A stretch of DNA of 64,000 nucleotides from Bryoerythrophyllum caledonicum. Lineage: Eukaryota > Streptophyta > Bryopsida > Pottiales > Pottiaceae. The stretch is taken from assembly GCA_963971425.1 (NCBI GenBank), contig OZ020514.1:28384602-28448601 (forward strand), written 5' to 3'. Shown piece by piece: positions 36,024 through 45,112 of the stretch. Made by a program: the position numbers and the translations under genes. Position 1 is the first letter of the stretch. Each line of letters opens with the position of its first letter. A model generated the notes under the pieces. It made no database searches. It worked only from the letters and a program-made list of their open reading frames with translations, and was not told the origin of the DNA.

Positions 36024-36188
36024 TGCCCCCCCTTGCGGATAAAGAGACCCTCTATCCAGCTAGGACCAAACAACACTAATAAGACTAAACGCCACGGTGA
36101 TGTCGCTGCAACAACTGTACGCATCCAGCCAAAGATGTCGCCGTCATCGAATCAATAAGCATATGAAGAAGTAACAAAGAGATGGTAG

Positions 36189-36210
36189 GCCGGGTGCAAT
36201 GTGAGCCCCA
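36189..36210 (-). other. Shared motif GGGGCTCACA / TGCACCCGGC (element B)
   Basis: The minus strand reads TGGGGCTCACATTGCACCCG followed by GC. Downstream 165 bp end in GGGGGGGCA before segment B. A polypurine tract plus LTR start is the likely reading, but no matching 5' copy of the following sequence is found near 44770. Confidence 0.55.
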
Positions 36211-36338
36211 TCTTTAATCGCCTTAGGCAATTTTATTGCCAATCCCTTGGTCAATCTCCACGTTGCCTATCCCTGAACCGAAACCAGGAACTCCAACTGG
36301 ATGGCAACGCACCACACAATGACAAGTCTATGAGGAAT

Positions 36339-36845
36339 TCAAGCCGTTTCATCGGGTGAAACGTGACTCGAAGACCTCCGACAACGAGGGCAAGTCCAAT
36401 CCCCGGACGGTAGAGTAGAGAGAGGCGGCGTCAAGCAAGCCATATGCCAACCACGCTGGCAATGGTCACAAAGCAACATAGTAGCCGCACCCTTCTTCTC
36501 ACCACACACATAACACGGAAGACCCTGTGGCACAACGGCCAACTCAGGATGCACGGAGCCATCAATGGGCAAATGGCAGGGCGCGCAGTTCTTGGAGTGC
36601 TCCCGACACTCCCGGCCATCTTTGCCTTCCAGCAACAAGATGCCACTGGGCAACACATCCTTCACACGAAGAATGGTGCGCCCGGCCTTGACGTCTAACG
36701 TCGTAGGCGCCTCACGTTGCAAATAAACGTAATCTCCAGTGGAGAAACGCCGCAATTGAGGTCGATAAGAGCCGCTGCGAATGCGAGCGTACCGTAATGT
36801 GTCGCGGTGCTGAGCGATGGATAAATTCTCCATGGCCATTGGCAT
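36339..36845 (-). CDS. C-terminal region of element B pol with a PHD finger
   Basis: A 168-residue stretch. Residues about 35-90 resemble the post-catalytic part of gypsy integrases (GDYVYLQ, TILRVKDVLPSGILLL). Residues 111-155 are a canonical C4HC3 PHD finger: C111, C114, C126, C129, H134, C137, C152, C155, with the usual aromatic residues W133 and W150 (36378-36515). PHD fingers read histone H3 tails or bind DNA/protein. Here it takes the place where chromoviruses carry a chromodomain, so a role in directing integration to particular chromatin is a reasonable inference. The second element B copy keeps the same finger region (about 62440-62640). Confidence 0.8.
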   Translation of the reverse strand: MPMAMENLSIAQHRDTLRYARIRSGSYRPQLRRFSTGDYVYLQREAPTTLDVKAGRTILRVKDVLPSGILLLEGKDGRECREHSKNCAPCHLPIDGSVHPELAVVPQGLPCYVCGEKKGAATMLLCDHCQRGWHMACLTPPLSTLPSGDWTCPRCRRSSSHVSPDETA

Positions 36846-36887
36846 GGCCCGCTTGAAGAACTCCGCTCGATCACGCAGACACTGGAT

Positions 36888-37760
36888 TCAGACCTCTGGA
36901 TCATCCAAGTCCACAACTGGGGCCAACTTCTCCCGTACAGAACTGGGTAGAATCGGCTCCCGTCCGTACAACAACTGATACGGACTGAAAGCGGCCAAAG
37001 AGGCCTGCCGGCTAAACCGGTATCCCATGGCGATCCATGGTATCATCAGATCCCAATCACGGTGGCCACCCTGAAGTAATCCATACTTCCGTAGTCCACG
37101 CTTGACGGTCTGAACCACACGCTCCGCCAAACCGTCTGCTTCCGGATGATCCCGAGAAGTGGTACAGTGGTCAATCAAAGCTTTGGTGCACAAAGCCTCA
37201 AAAGCACCAAGGAACTCACGCCCTTGGTCAGTCAACACCTCAACTGGGGCTCCAAAACGAGCGAGCACCCGGTCAAGGAATGCCATGGCCGCCAACTCCG
37301 AGGAGTTCTGTGGTAGTGCCACAAGCTCAATCCACTAGCTGAAGTGCTCCACCATCACCAACACGTACTTGGCTCCACGTGGGGTGACAACAAGTGGCCC
37401 GACAAAATCCAGAGACCAACGGTAGCCTAAACCCATGATGGGCAAAGGCTGCAACTGTGGTGACAAGGTGTTGAAGCTGGATCTGACCCGATCACAGACT
37501 TCACACCGTGAAACGTACGTGGCAACGTGTTGATACATGCCGGTCCACCAATATTGACTGCGCAACATCGAATGAGTCCGTCGGACGCCAAAATGACCAA
37601 GGTCTTCGTGTACCTGCCGTATCAACGAAGCCCTCTGATCCGGTCTGGGAACTACGCCTAGTTCCATCCGGCCACAACCGAAATAGAAGGCCGTTCTCCC
37701 AACAGAACCTCGCTATCCGGTGTCCAACTCGATCGCGCTCCATGGCCGAAAGAGCGGGCG
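36888..37760 (-). pseudogene. Integrase region of element B
   Basis: Recognisable are the HHCC finger (HEDLGHFGVRRTHSMLR ... CEVCDRVR), the start of the catalytic core (YRWSLDFVGPL), the second catalytic block (VEVLTDQGREFLGAF) and the third (DHPEADGLAERVVQTVKRG), i.e. a D,D-x-E core, followed by PYQLLYGREP. This is a standard DDE integrase of the gypsy type that joins element DNA to the chromosome. The region is broken in this copy. Confidence 0.8.
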
Positions 37761-37899
37761 GAAGTGTGCCATGTTGCAGCTTGTGCAAGACTGGAACGTC
37801 TTCCCAAACGTCGCTAACAACCTGGGCCTTGTCCGGTTCCTCATCCGCTGCCATATCAGGCAACGTCGATGTGGATCCAGACATCAATATGAGGTAGGC

Positions 37900-39468
37900 T
37901 CCTGCATGCCACCCCGGGACTGACTCCCTGTCACAGTCCCCATGCCACCTGGCACCAGTCAAATCCTCCTCCGATGGACTTGGATTGCGAGATAGACCAT
38001 CCACATCTAAGTTCGTGATGCCCGCCCGGTGTACAACCTCAAAATCATACTCCTGGAGCAACAAAGCCCACCTGGCAAGCTTGCCAGTAAGCTTGTCAGA
38101 CTCCATGAGCCACTTCAAAGGCTGGTGGTCGGTCACCAAAGTAAAACGCTGCCCATACAAGTAGGGCCTAAAATGAGCTATGGCCCAAACCGCGGCCAAG
38201 GCCTCCCCCTCATAGGACGAATAGTTGGACTCCGCGTTGTTGTTGCTCCTAGAAGCGAACGCCACAACGTACTCCCGTCTTTCATCATCCTTTTGAGTCA
38301 ACACGGCTCCCAATCCTACTGCACTCCAATCTGTGTGCAAGTGGAAAGGCCGTGTAGCATCTGGACGCCGCAGTACAGGCGCTGAACCGAGCTTCAGCTT
38401 CAAAGTAGCAAACGCCTGTTGTTGCTCCCGTCCCCAAGTCCATGGCTGATCCTTCCCCGTGAGAATAGTCAAAGGCTTAGCAATCAAGCTAAAGTTCTTG
38501 ACAAACCGGCGATAGTAATTCGCCAAGCCAAGAAAAGCTCGAAGCCGTGACACGTCGATTGGGGCTGGAATCTTCTGCAACGCATCCACCTTGGCCTGTT
38601 GTACGCCAAGACCCCCTGGAACAATCATATGCCCCAAATATGGTAACCGGTCGTGAAAGAACTTGCACTTGCCATGGTGCAAGCGCAATCCCCACTGTCG
38701 TAACCTCTCAAACACCGCCTGAAGATGCCTCACATGCTCTTGTGGGCTGCTACTAAAAATGATAACATCATCAATGTAGCATCGGGCAAACGGTAAACCG
38801 GTCAACACCCGGTCCATCACCCTCTGAAACTCAGCGGGTGCGTTCTTGAGGCCAAATGGAAGAAACTTCCAATGGTAGAGCTGATCTCTCCCATCTAGAT
38901 CTACTCCCCAGAACGCGGTCTTCACCCGGTCGTCCACCATCAATGGTAATTGGTGGTAACCGGACCGCAAGTCCAGAGTACTAAATACTCTGGCGTGTCC
39001 CACCGCATCAAACAACTCCTCTGGCGTGGGCATGGGATACCGATCCGACTTGGTCTTACGATTGACCGGCCTATAATCCCCACACATCCGCTTCTCCGTC
39101 CAGTTGCCAAAGATGTCCTTCTTCGATGGCATCACCGTGGCACAAGCGTACTCGCCGTTAGAGAGCTCAATCAAGCTGGCGTCCAACAACTCCTGACAAC
39201 GAGTTTGAACCCCAACTTTCTCAGAGAGACTGAGCTTGTACGGTCGTCGGAAGATCGGGTGATCGTCCTCCAACTGAATGTAAATCGGTTTGCCTCTGTA
39301 GCCCTCCAAATCATGGAGACTAAAGGCAAAACAACTACGATACGAACGTATAAACGCTCGTACCCTTCGTGCCTCGGCACCGGTAAGATGTGGCCCCAAA
39401 TCCAAAGGCCAATCATCAAACTCCGTGGTCTCCTTCTCCACCGTAGAAGACTCACCGCGTACCGGCAC
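37900..39468 (-). CDS. Reverse transcriptase and RNase H of element B
   Basis: Residues about 60-290 are reverse transcriptase: CGDYRPVNRKTKSDRYPMP, STLDLRSGYHQLPL, LPFGLKNAPAEFQRVMD, active site YIDD at 231-234, and GHMIVPGGL. From about 371 RNase H follows: HTDWSAVGLGAVL, EGEALAAVWA, LVTDHQPLKWL and DVDGLSRNP. All catalytic blocks of a Ty3/gypsy polymerase are visible. It makes element DNA in cytoplasmic particles. It lies just downstream of the methyltransferase frame, starting 13 bases after it, in another phase. Confidence 0.9.
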
Positions 39469-39480
39469 GGCCGATGATTG

Positions 39481-41355
39481 CTACTTGGTAGCAGAGAGGG
39501 CATTAATGCCCCCAGACCCCTCACTCACAGAATCTACAGAAAATCCCGTGTCGTGATGATAAAACTGGGAAAAGATATCTCGAGCATCCTCACAGCCAAA
39601 GTCCTCTGCCAAGGCTGCAAATACACGCTGAGCACGAAGCTCTTCAGCTGCATGCCTCTTCAAATGAAAAAGCAACTCCGCTTCCTCGATCTCTGTGAGA
39701 TGTGGCACCGCTGCCCCCTGACCATCAGAGTCTGCCCCCAGCACGCGTGGATGGTCACTCGAACGGCGTTGAGCGGCGAAACACAGGCCACATATCCAAA
39801 CAAGGGTGTTGAGGTCAATGGCTTGACCCAACAAATAATGGCGTTGGCCCTCGGAGATATCCGGTGCGGCGGTGGTGCCTGTCAAAAAGCCCATTGCCCG
39901 CTCCCTCTCATCAACAGAAGGCTCCTCGAAAGTTTGGGAAGAAGAATCCCAAACCATGCCCGGACCGCGTGTCCTAAAGGCAAATGACCCCGGATAGCAC
40001 ATCAATGTGAGAAATGCCCCTCGAGTGAAACCAACCCGGTTAACCATGGCCAATGGTGGCTCATCATCCTTGGTGACCTCCGTGGAAACACGGTGGTCGT
40101 CCAAGATGTCATCGACCTCGCGGCGCACGGGCCGTTGCACTAAAGGAAGTGCAGAGGTGAGTGTGGTCGCTGATGCCATGTTGGTCCAAATCCAACGTGG
40201 CCGATGGGCATAAGAGCCCAATGCCGCGGCATCAACAAACGTAGGGGGACCAAGCAGGTGATGGATGTAGGTTCCATCCTCACGCACCTTTGTCCGGGTA
40301 TCCCCCAATGGAGGTACATTCTCAAAAATGTACCCCGGTGGCGTCGATTGGTGGGTAATCCACCACTGGATAAGCCTGAGCAAATCTACAAAGAGACCCG
40401 ACTGTGGATCATCTAAGCCACGCCCACTGCTCGCCCGTGAATGGCCTTGGCAAGGCCATCCGGCAATCACTAAGTCCACGTGACCTAACCGGCGCAGATC
40501 ATCCTCACTGATCAACGTCACATCACGTGGCAGCTTGCCAAAACATCCCCGAATGGCAGAAGGTGGTAACTGCTCCGGGTACAACGCCAGGAGACGCTGA
40601 ATGTGGTGGTGAGCAACTTGATTGGCTGCAAAGCTACTATCGACGTGTATGTACCGGCGTACCTTGAGCCCAGCTTCTAACACAGCCGCGAGCCCCGTAC
40701 CGATACCGGCAAATAGCTCCACGAGGGTAATACCCTCATCTGGTGGTCGCCACTGAATTGTACGAGCCAACAACGGAGTAGAAGAGGCCACTAAGAGATG
40801 TGGAGCATCCAAAGCATCCACAATCTCCCGACTCCTACGGGTAAGCTCCAACTGAGTTCCCCAAGGCAGAACTAGATCCTTGCAATGACGTGCAGGGATC
40901 TGTAGTGGTATGTACTCCCGTGATTCCGCTACCCCCGACATAAAAGCATATGTCTCCTCCAAAAGCGTAGAACCACATGGCAAATCAGAAGCCAACGCAC
41001 TGCACCCAAACATAGCGTCCGCCGTGGAAGTCACCGCGCTAGCTGCGAAGACAACCGGAATGAGCTCCTTTCTGCCATCACCGGCAGACCACCCAGGCCT
41101 AATCCAGGCCTCCTCCGTCCAATTATCCACTCCAAAACCGAGAGGATAAAGTGCTTGCTGACCCACCAGAATGTCATAGTTGGTGGCACCAGTCACAGCA
41201 CACTGAAGGGATACGTGGGAGAACAATGGACCAGATCCGACACCGAACATCAACTGTAACGGATGTCGGGTGTACCCCATGGCCTTCTCCGTGCCTCCAA
41301 CCGATGTAACAATCGTAAATGGGCAAGGCTCGAGGTCCGAAGCACCTAGACCCAA
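39481..41355 (-). CDS. Protease end plus DNMT3-like C5-cytosine methyltransferase of element B
   Basis: A 624-residue frame. Residues 1-90 carry the second half of a retropepsin (NYDILVGQQALYPLGFGVD). Residues about 205-525 (39780-40745) are a C5-cytosine methyltransferase with motifs in canonical order: I LVELFAGIGTG (211-221, SAM binding), IV GWPCQGHSR with catalytic Cys302, VI ENV (345-347), VIII SYAHRPRWIWTN (381-392), and late motifs RERAMGFLTG and YLLGQAIDLNTLVW. Block spacing and the phrases GLKVRRYI, VDLVIAGWPC and AHRPRWIWTN resemble DNMT3 more than DNMT1, though PCQ replaces the PCN of animal DNMT3. The target-recognition part between VIII and IX is short. It should transfer a methyl group from SAM to cytosine. 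All visible catalytic residues are present. Confidence 0.9.
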   Translation of the reverse strand: MGLGASDLEPCPFTIVTSVGGTEKAMGYTRHPLQLMFGVGSGPLFSHVSLQCAVTGATNYDILVGQQALYPLGFGVDNWTEEAWIRPGWSAGDGRKELIPVVFAASAVTSTADAMFGCSALASDLPCGSTLLEETYAFMSGVAESREYIPLQIPARHCKDLVLPWGTQLELTRRSREIVDALDAPHLLVASSTPLLARTIQWRPPDEGITLVELFAGIGTGLAAVLEAGLKVRRYIHVDSSFAANQVAHHHIQRLLALYPEQLPPSAIRGCFGKLPRDVTLISEDDLRRLGHVDLVIAGWPCQGHSRASSGRGLDDPQSGLFVDLLRLIQWWITHQSTPPGYIFENVPPLGDTRTKVREDGTYIHHLLGPPTFVDAAALGSYAHRPRWIWTNMASATTLTSALPLVQRPVRREVDDILDDHRVSTEVTKDDEPPLAMVNRVGFTRGAFLTLMCYPGSFAFRTRGPGMVWDSSSQTFEEPSVDERERAMGFLTGTTAAPDISEGQRHYLLGQAIDLNTLVWICGLCFAAQRRSSDHPRVLGADSDGQGAAVPHLTEIEEAELLFHLKRHAAEELRAQRVFAALAEDFGCEDARDIFSQFYHHDTGFSVDSVSEGSGGINALSATK

Positions 41356-41367
41356 ATCCAGGGCTAG

Positions 41368-43530
41368 CTACTTGCCAATCATCACTGGCTGAGCTCCAGA
41401 GTCCAACATAACACACAAGGGGGTAGCTCGAGTGGGGTTGCCGTCCGTACGGCTAACCACCATGACTCCGTCGTCATTCACCAAACGTACAACCCCTGGA
41501 CGCACACTACGGCGCTCTCGTGCCGACCGGGCTGCAATGTCAGATAAATAAGCCACTCCAGAGATCAATGACTGATCCCCGGAGGACTGCTCCGTAGGTG
41601 TGGAAGTGGCATTGGCCTCAAACACGGAAATAGCCTCCGCCGCCAACTTGGCCCGCAATGCCACCAAATCCTCCTCGGTGGGTGGAGCCGTCACCGCCTG
41701 CGACACCTCCAATGAAGGCATGGGCACCTTGCCCTCCAACATACTACCTGCCAAGTGGAATACACCAGATGGTCGAAAATCCGGTGTCAGAAAATCCACA
41801 CCGGCAAACAAGGGCAACTGCAACACCTTATACGCCAAGGTGTGTGCGGCATCCCCATGAGTGGAAGAAAGCGGTGGGACCGGGGGCGGAGTGGGAGAGG
41901 CAGTAGAAATAGCCGCATCCGCGATGCCAAAAGAAAGTGGTAGCCGGGACTGACCAATGTGGTCCGGCAAATCCGTGTGGCGTGGACGGCCACTACTAAC
42001 CGGCACAGAGGATGAAGGTGCCACTGCTTGTGCAATAGTCTGAGCACGAGTGGCCACTGCTGCCACCACCTCCCCTGAAGCGCCATACAAGTAGCGGTCT
42101 AGGGCTGAAGATGAGCCCTGACCCCTCAATGGAGGCCGTGTCTCTGCCACTTGCCCCAAAGAAGCCATCGCACTCATCTGCTTCTTCAGCTCCGCCAGTT
42201 CAGCCTGCAGTGTCTTCACCGCATCCGATCCAACAGCTGAAGACCCTGGGCGCTTCTCTGGATGAAGAGAAAAGCAGTTCTCATCAGTGTGGCTAGTCTT
42301 GCCATAGTGAGAACATGTCACAAGCTTGTTCCCCTTACCCCCAGCCTTCTCTGCAGGCTTGGCTGCCTCAGTCTTGGGCTTGGCCTTCACCGCCCCTGCC
42401 CCCTTCTTCTTGGAACAGTTGGGGTCTCCTTTGGTGTGACCAGCCTCCCCACAAGCCCAACAATGCACAACCTTTTCAGGTTGTGCCTCCGCCAAGCTAC
42501 CGGTGGCGGTGGCAAGCTTCTTGGGCTTGGGAGCCTCTAATAGGGACGTCACTAAATCAGTGGCCTCGCTCACGCCCAGTGCTCTATCGAGCGCTTCCAC
42601 CTCGGCGAACGCCTGAGCCAAAGTGGCGTTGCCATGATACCGAAAAAGAAGATGTGGACTAATCAATTCCACCATCCTCTTGTCCAACTTGGAGATGAAG
42701 ATCTTCACTAGTTGGCGGTCCGTGAACACATCACCAGCCTCAGCTGACAACCGTGCCAACCGGGTATACATGGTGCGTGGGGTATCCTCCTTCTCCCGGC
42801 GGAAATCCTGGATGCGCTGCATCTGATCACGCCTGAAGCCCCCGTACTCCACCTCTAAATGCGCCATGAACTGCGCTAGAGGATCGAAGGCAGGCGGATC
42901 GCCAACCGCCATCAATGCCGCACGTGTGGCAACGGCCAAACGGGACATGGCCCCCATGCCAACCCGTTCGCCCACAATGGCAACACCCTTGCCTCTGGAG
43001 TCCTCCCCGAAGAGACTCTCTTCCACCTTAGGCTCCTCGGTGGAAGTCGGCAGTTGGACAACTGCACTCTCCTTGAGCGCAGTCACCAACTCCACACGCT
43101 GGCGCCAGTACTCCTCAACCGGACGTAACTGTGCCTCGTGCTGCGTAGTCCACTTCCCGTACGATTGGAGCGCTTCTAGCTCCAAATGCTGGGGCAAAAG
43201 CTCGAACGCATACCAGTCGTTAAACGACGGCGTCCGCTGGCGCTTCTCCTTCATCCAGGTTTGGAATCGGAGCCGCCAATCGGGTAGGGAGATGCCCCCA
43301 GCCCGTCTCGAGAACCTGTCTCGCACGACATGACGGTGATCGTCCTCCATGTCGTCAAACGTGCCCACACTCCAGACCTGAAGCCTACGGTCGGTATCCA
43401 ACGCCGAAACAGGCTCAAAAGCCTCGTCGGTATCCGACCCTGGCCCAAAATCTGTGGTGGAAGCACTCTCCGAGTGGTCTGGTGAGGGGGAGCGGTAATA
43501 CCGACTCCGGGTACTCACCATAAACAACAA
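41368..43530 (-). CDS. Gag of element B, with protease start
   Basis: A 720-residue frame. Residues about 205-330 form a capsid-like helical region (FDPLAQFMAHLEVEYGGFR, TPRTMYTRLARLSAEAGD, LVKIFISKLDKRMVELI). Two zinc knuckles follow: CWACGEAGHTKGDPNC at 357-372 (CX2CX4HX6C, wider than usual) and CSHYGKTSHTDENC at about 406-419. A long Ala/Pro/Ser-rich stretch leads to the retropepsin active-site block CVMLDSGAQPVM at the very end. Gag forms the particle and binds element RNA. The protease thus straddles this frame and the next, so family-typical recoding between the two is likely. Confidence 0.85.
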   Translation of the reverse strand: MLFMVSTRSRYYRSPSPDHSESASTTDFGPGSDTDEAFEPVSALDTDRRLQVWSVGTFDDMEDDHRHVVRDRFSRRAGGISLPDWRLRFQTWMKEKRQRTPSFNDWYAFELLPQHLELEALQSYGKWTTQHEAQLRPVEEYWRQRVELVTALKESAVVQLPTSTEEPKVEESLFGEDSRGKGVAIVGERVGMGAMSRLAVATRAALMAVGDPPAFDPLAQFMAHLEVEYGGFRRDQMQRIQDFRREKEDTPRTMYTRLARLSAEAGDVFTDRQLVKIFISKLDKRMVELISPHLLFRYHGNATLAQAFAEVEALDRALGVSEATDLVTSLLEAPKPKKLATATGSLAEAQPEKVVHCWACGEAGHTKGDPNCSKKKGAGAVKAKPKTEAAKPAEKAGGKGNKLVTCSHYGKTSHTDENCFSLHPEKRPGSSAVGSDAVKTLQAELAELKKQMSAMASLGQVAETRPPLRGQGSSSALDRYLYGASGEVVAAVATRAQTIAQAVAPSSSVPVSSGRPRHTDLPDHIGQSRLPLSFGIADAAISTASPTPPPVPPLSSTHGDAAHTLAYKVLQLPLFAGVDFLTPDFRPSGVFHLAGSMLEGKVPMPSLEVSQAVTAPPTEEDLVALRAKLAAEAISVFEANATSTPTEQSSGDQSLISGVAYLSDIAARSARERRSVRPGVVRLVNDDGVMVVSRTDGNPTRATPLCVMLDSGAQPVMIGK

Positions 43531-44768
43531 CCACCTCGGGACCTATCTACGGGTACTATCTAAAAGGTAAGGGTACGAACGGGCAACCTGCACCTGCAAA
43601 ATCACCAAACTTTGTGGTTCACCGGTCATTACCTCCAGCTAGCACAGGTCCAACCACAACCCCCCCACATGGAAAGGTCTTGCCGGCCATGAACCCGACT
43701 TCACCCCTACAATACCCTATCACAATCTGGGACAACGAGAAATGGGGCCACCGAAAAACACAGGCAACAAGCCCGCAACATGGGGGAGGTACCGCACAAG
43801 AATCCAGAAAATCCAAACCGGATCCTCTCCCCCAACAACATATAAGCAAAATTGACAAAAGAGTCAGAGCCACTGGCACACGCCTGCAGTGGATGGCTCC
43901 GAGTCGCAACACCTGCAAAAGCAAAGAGAAACACCGCAAGGTGTTCCCCCAATGTCTAAAACTAAGGAGGTAATAGAATCCTATGGTCACGGTGTTCAAA
44001 AACACTAGTCCCCCAACAAAGTTCAAACCATGGGTGACAAACGTGCCAAAACGTCAATCCAATACTAGAATTGGATAAATGACGAGATTCCTTAATTATA
44101 AACGCAAGTTTCACTCAAAACTAGAGTAAAACTACACTAGCTAATTACCTCCGAAGTTAGACACTAAACACTTTTTTTATTTTTTATTTTTATTTTTAAT
44201 AGATCACATAACATGTGATTGTTTTCGGGATGTCCGAAAACTTACCAAATTTTTTTTTACAAACTAGAAATGTTTTACACTACTAGGCTTAGAATTCTTC
44301 CACGAACTCAAATTCGAAGTCAGAATTGAAAAATAATAAAAACTCCAAAAGTTGGGTTTTTGATGTTTCAACTCCAGGGACTCCCTGAAATTTCAGCACT
44401 CAAAGTAACGGAATTGGGAACTTCGGCACGGTTTAGGGTCCCTAACGGAATTGCGACCCTAGTGCAAATGCGTACCCGGATGAAAACTGCCCCGAATGGA
44501 TGAAGTCGTGCGCAGTGGATGAAACGTCGACAATGGATGAGAAATCGCAAATTGGATGAAACTGCTGAAACTCCAGAACTCCAGAACTTCTTGCTCCACA
44601 ACTTCCAATCTCCACAACTTCTCCAAAAATCGTCCGATTTGGGCGCGGTCGGTGGCGTTGGCTCCGTCTCCACGCGCTCTATTTGTAAATTCAAAGTACC
44701 CACAATTTTTTTCAAATCACTCAATGTCAAATTTGAGAACTATAGCAAGAAACGTAGGAGGGTCTTTG
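43531..44768 (-). other. Leader of element B
   Basis: About 1.2 kb between the upstream segment A and gag contain only short ORFs. A T/A-rich tract lies at 44168-44200. No primer binding site or LTR remainder could be named. Confidence 0.5.
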
Positions 44769-44774
44769 TCAAGT

Positions 44775-45112
44775 GAAAGATGTATGAATCACAAGTAGTC
44801 AAGCGTCTCGCACTCCACGAAGGAAGAATCAACGAGTGCGAGTGGAACTAGAGAATGTAGAGTCTTTACTAATGACAAACCATCACTAACAAGCAAGGAC
44901 TCACTAATCACTCTCTAAACACACTCAAAAAGCTTGACTTGACAAAGACGTCAAGTCAAGGACGTGTGCGGCGCTATACGCACACGCAAACAACCCTACG
45001 TGGATGAAAACGGTGCGCCGCCGTTCATCCCTAAACACACGTAGATTAGTAACAAACTAATCTACGCTAAAATCTACGATACGGAGAGACCCTCGACGCC
45101 ACGTCCCGTGAC
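44775..45112 (-). repeat. Element B, upstream copy of segment A
   Basis: It matches 35560-35915 with three substitutions and one 17-bp gap. Segment B does not follow it; instead the leader follows directly. Its outer end (GTCACGGG) abuts the MULE-2 gene. Confidence 0.85.

Larger units (their letters stand above)
35454..45112 (-). mobile_element. Element B: Ty3/gypsy retrotransposon with DNMT3-like methyltransferase and PHD finger
   Basis: Minus-strand order: end repeat A (44775-45112), leader, gag, protease, cytosine methyltransferase, RT-RNase H, integrase, PHD-finger tail, shared motif, then end repeats B, A, B (36023 down to 35454). The two A repeats differ by about three substitutions and one 17-bp gap over ~340 bp (about 1%), so the copy is young. 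Coding parts look mostly open; it is broken, with a small number of breaks in the downstream half of pol. It sits inside MULE-2. No clear target duplication flanks the outer ends, while TCAAG occurs on both sides of the inner part (36019-36023 and 44769-44773). Confidence 0.9.

Noticed and set aside
39481-41355. The methyltransferase as a host DNMT gene caught between two elements
   Set aside because: The same frame begins with the second half of a retropepsin, and the neighbours on both sides are gag and RT in the expected order and strand.
35454-45112. Element B as a true DIRS/Ngaro element
   Set aside because: The split repeats fit, but the enzyme is a DDE integrase with an HHCC finger; no tyrosine recombinase is seen, and the methyltransferase is C5-cytosine, not the N6-adenine type found in DIRS.
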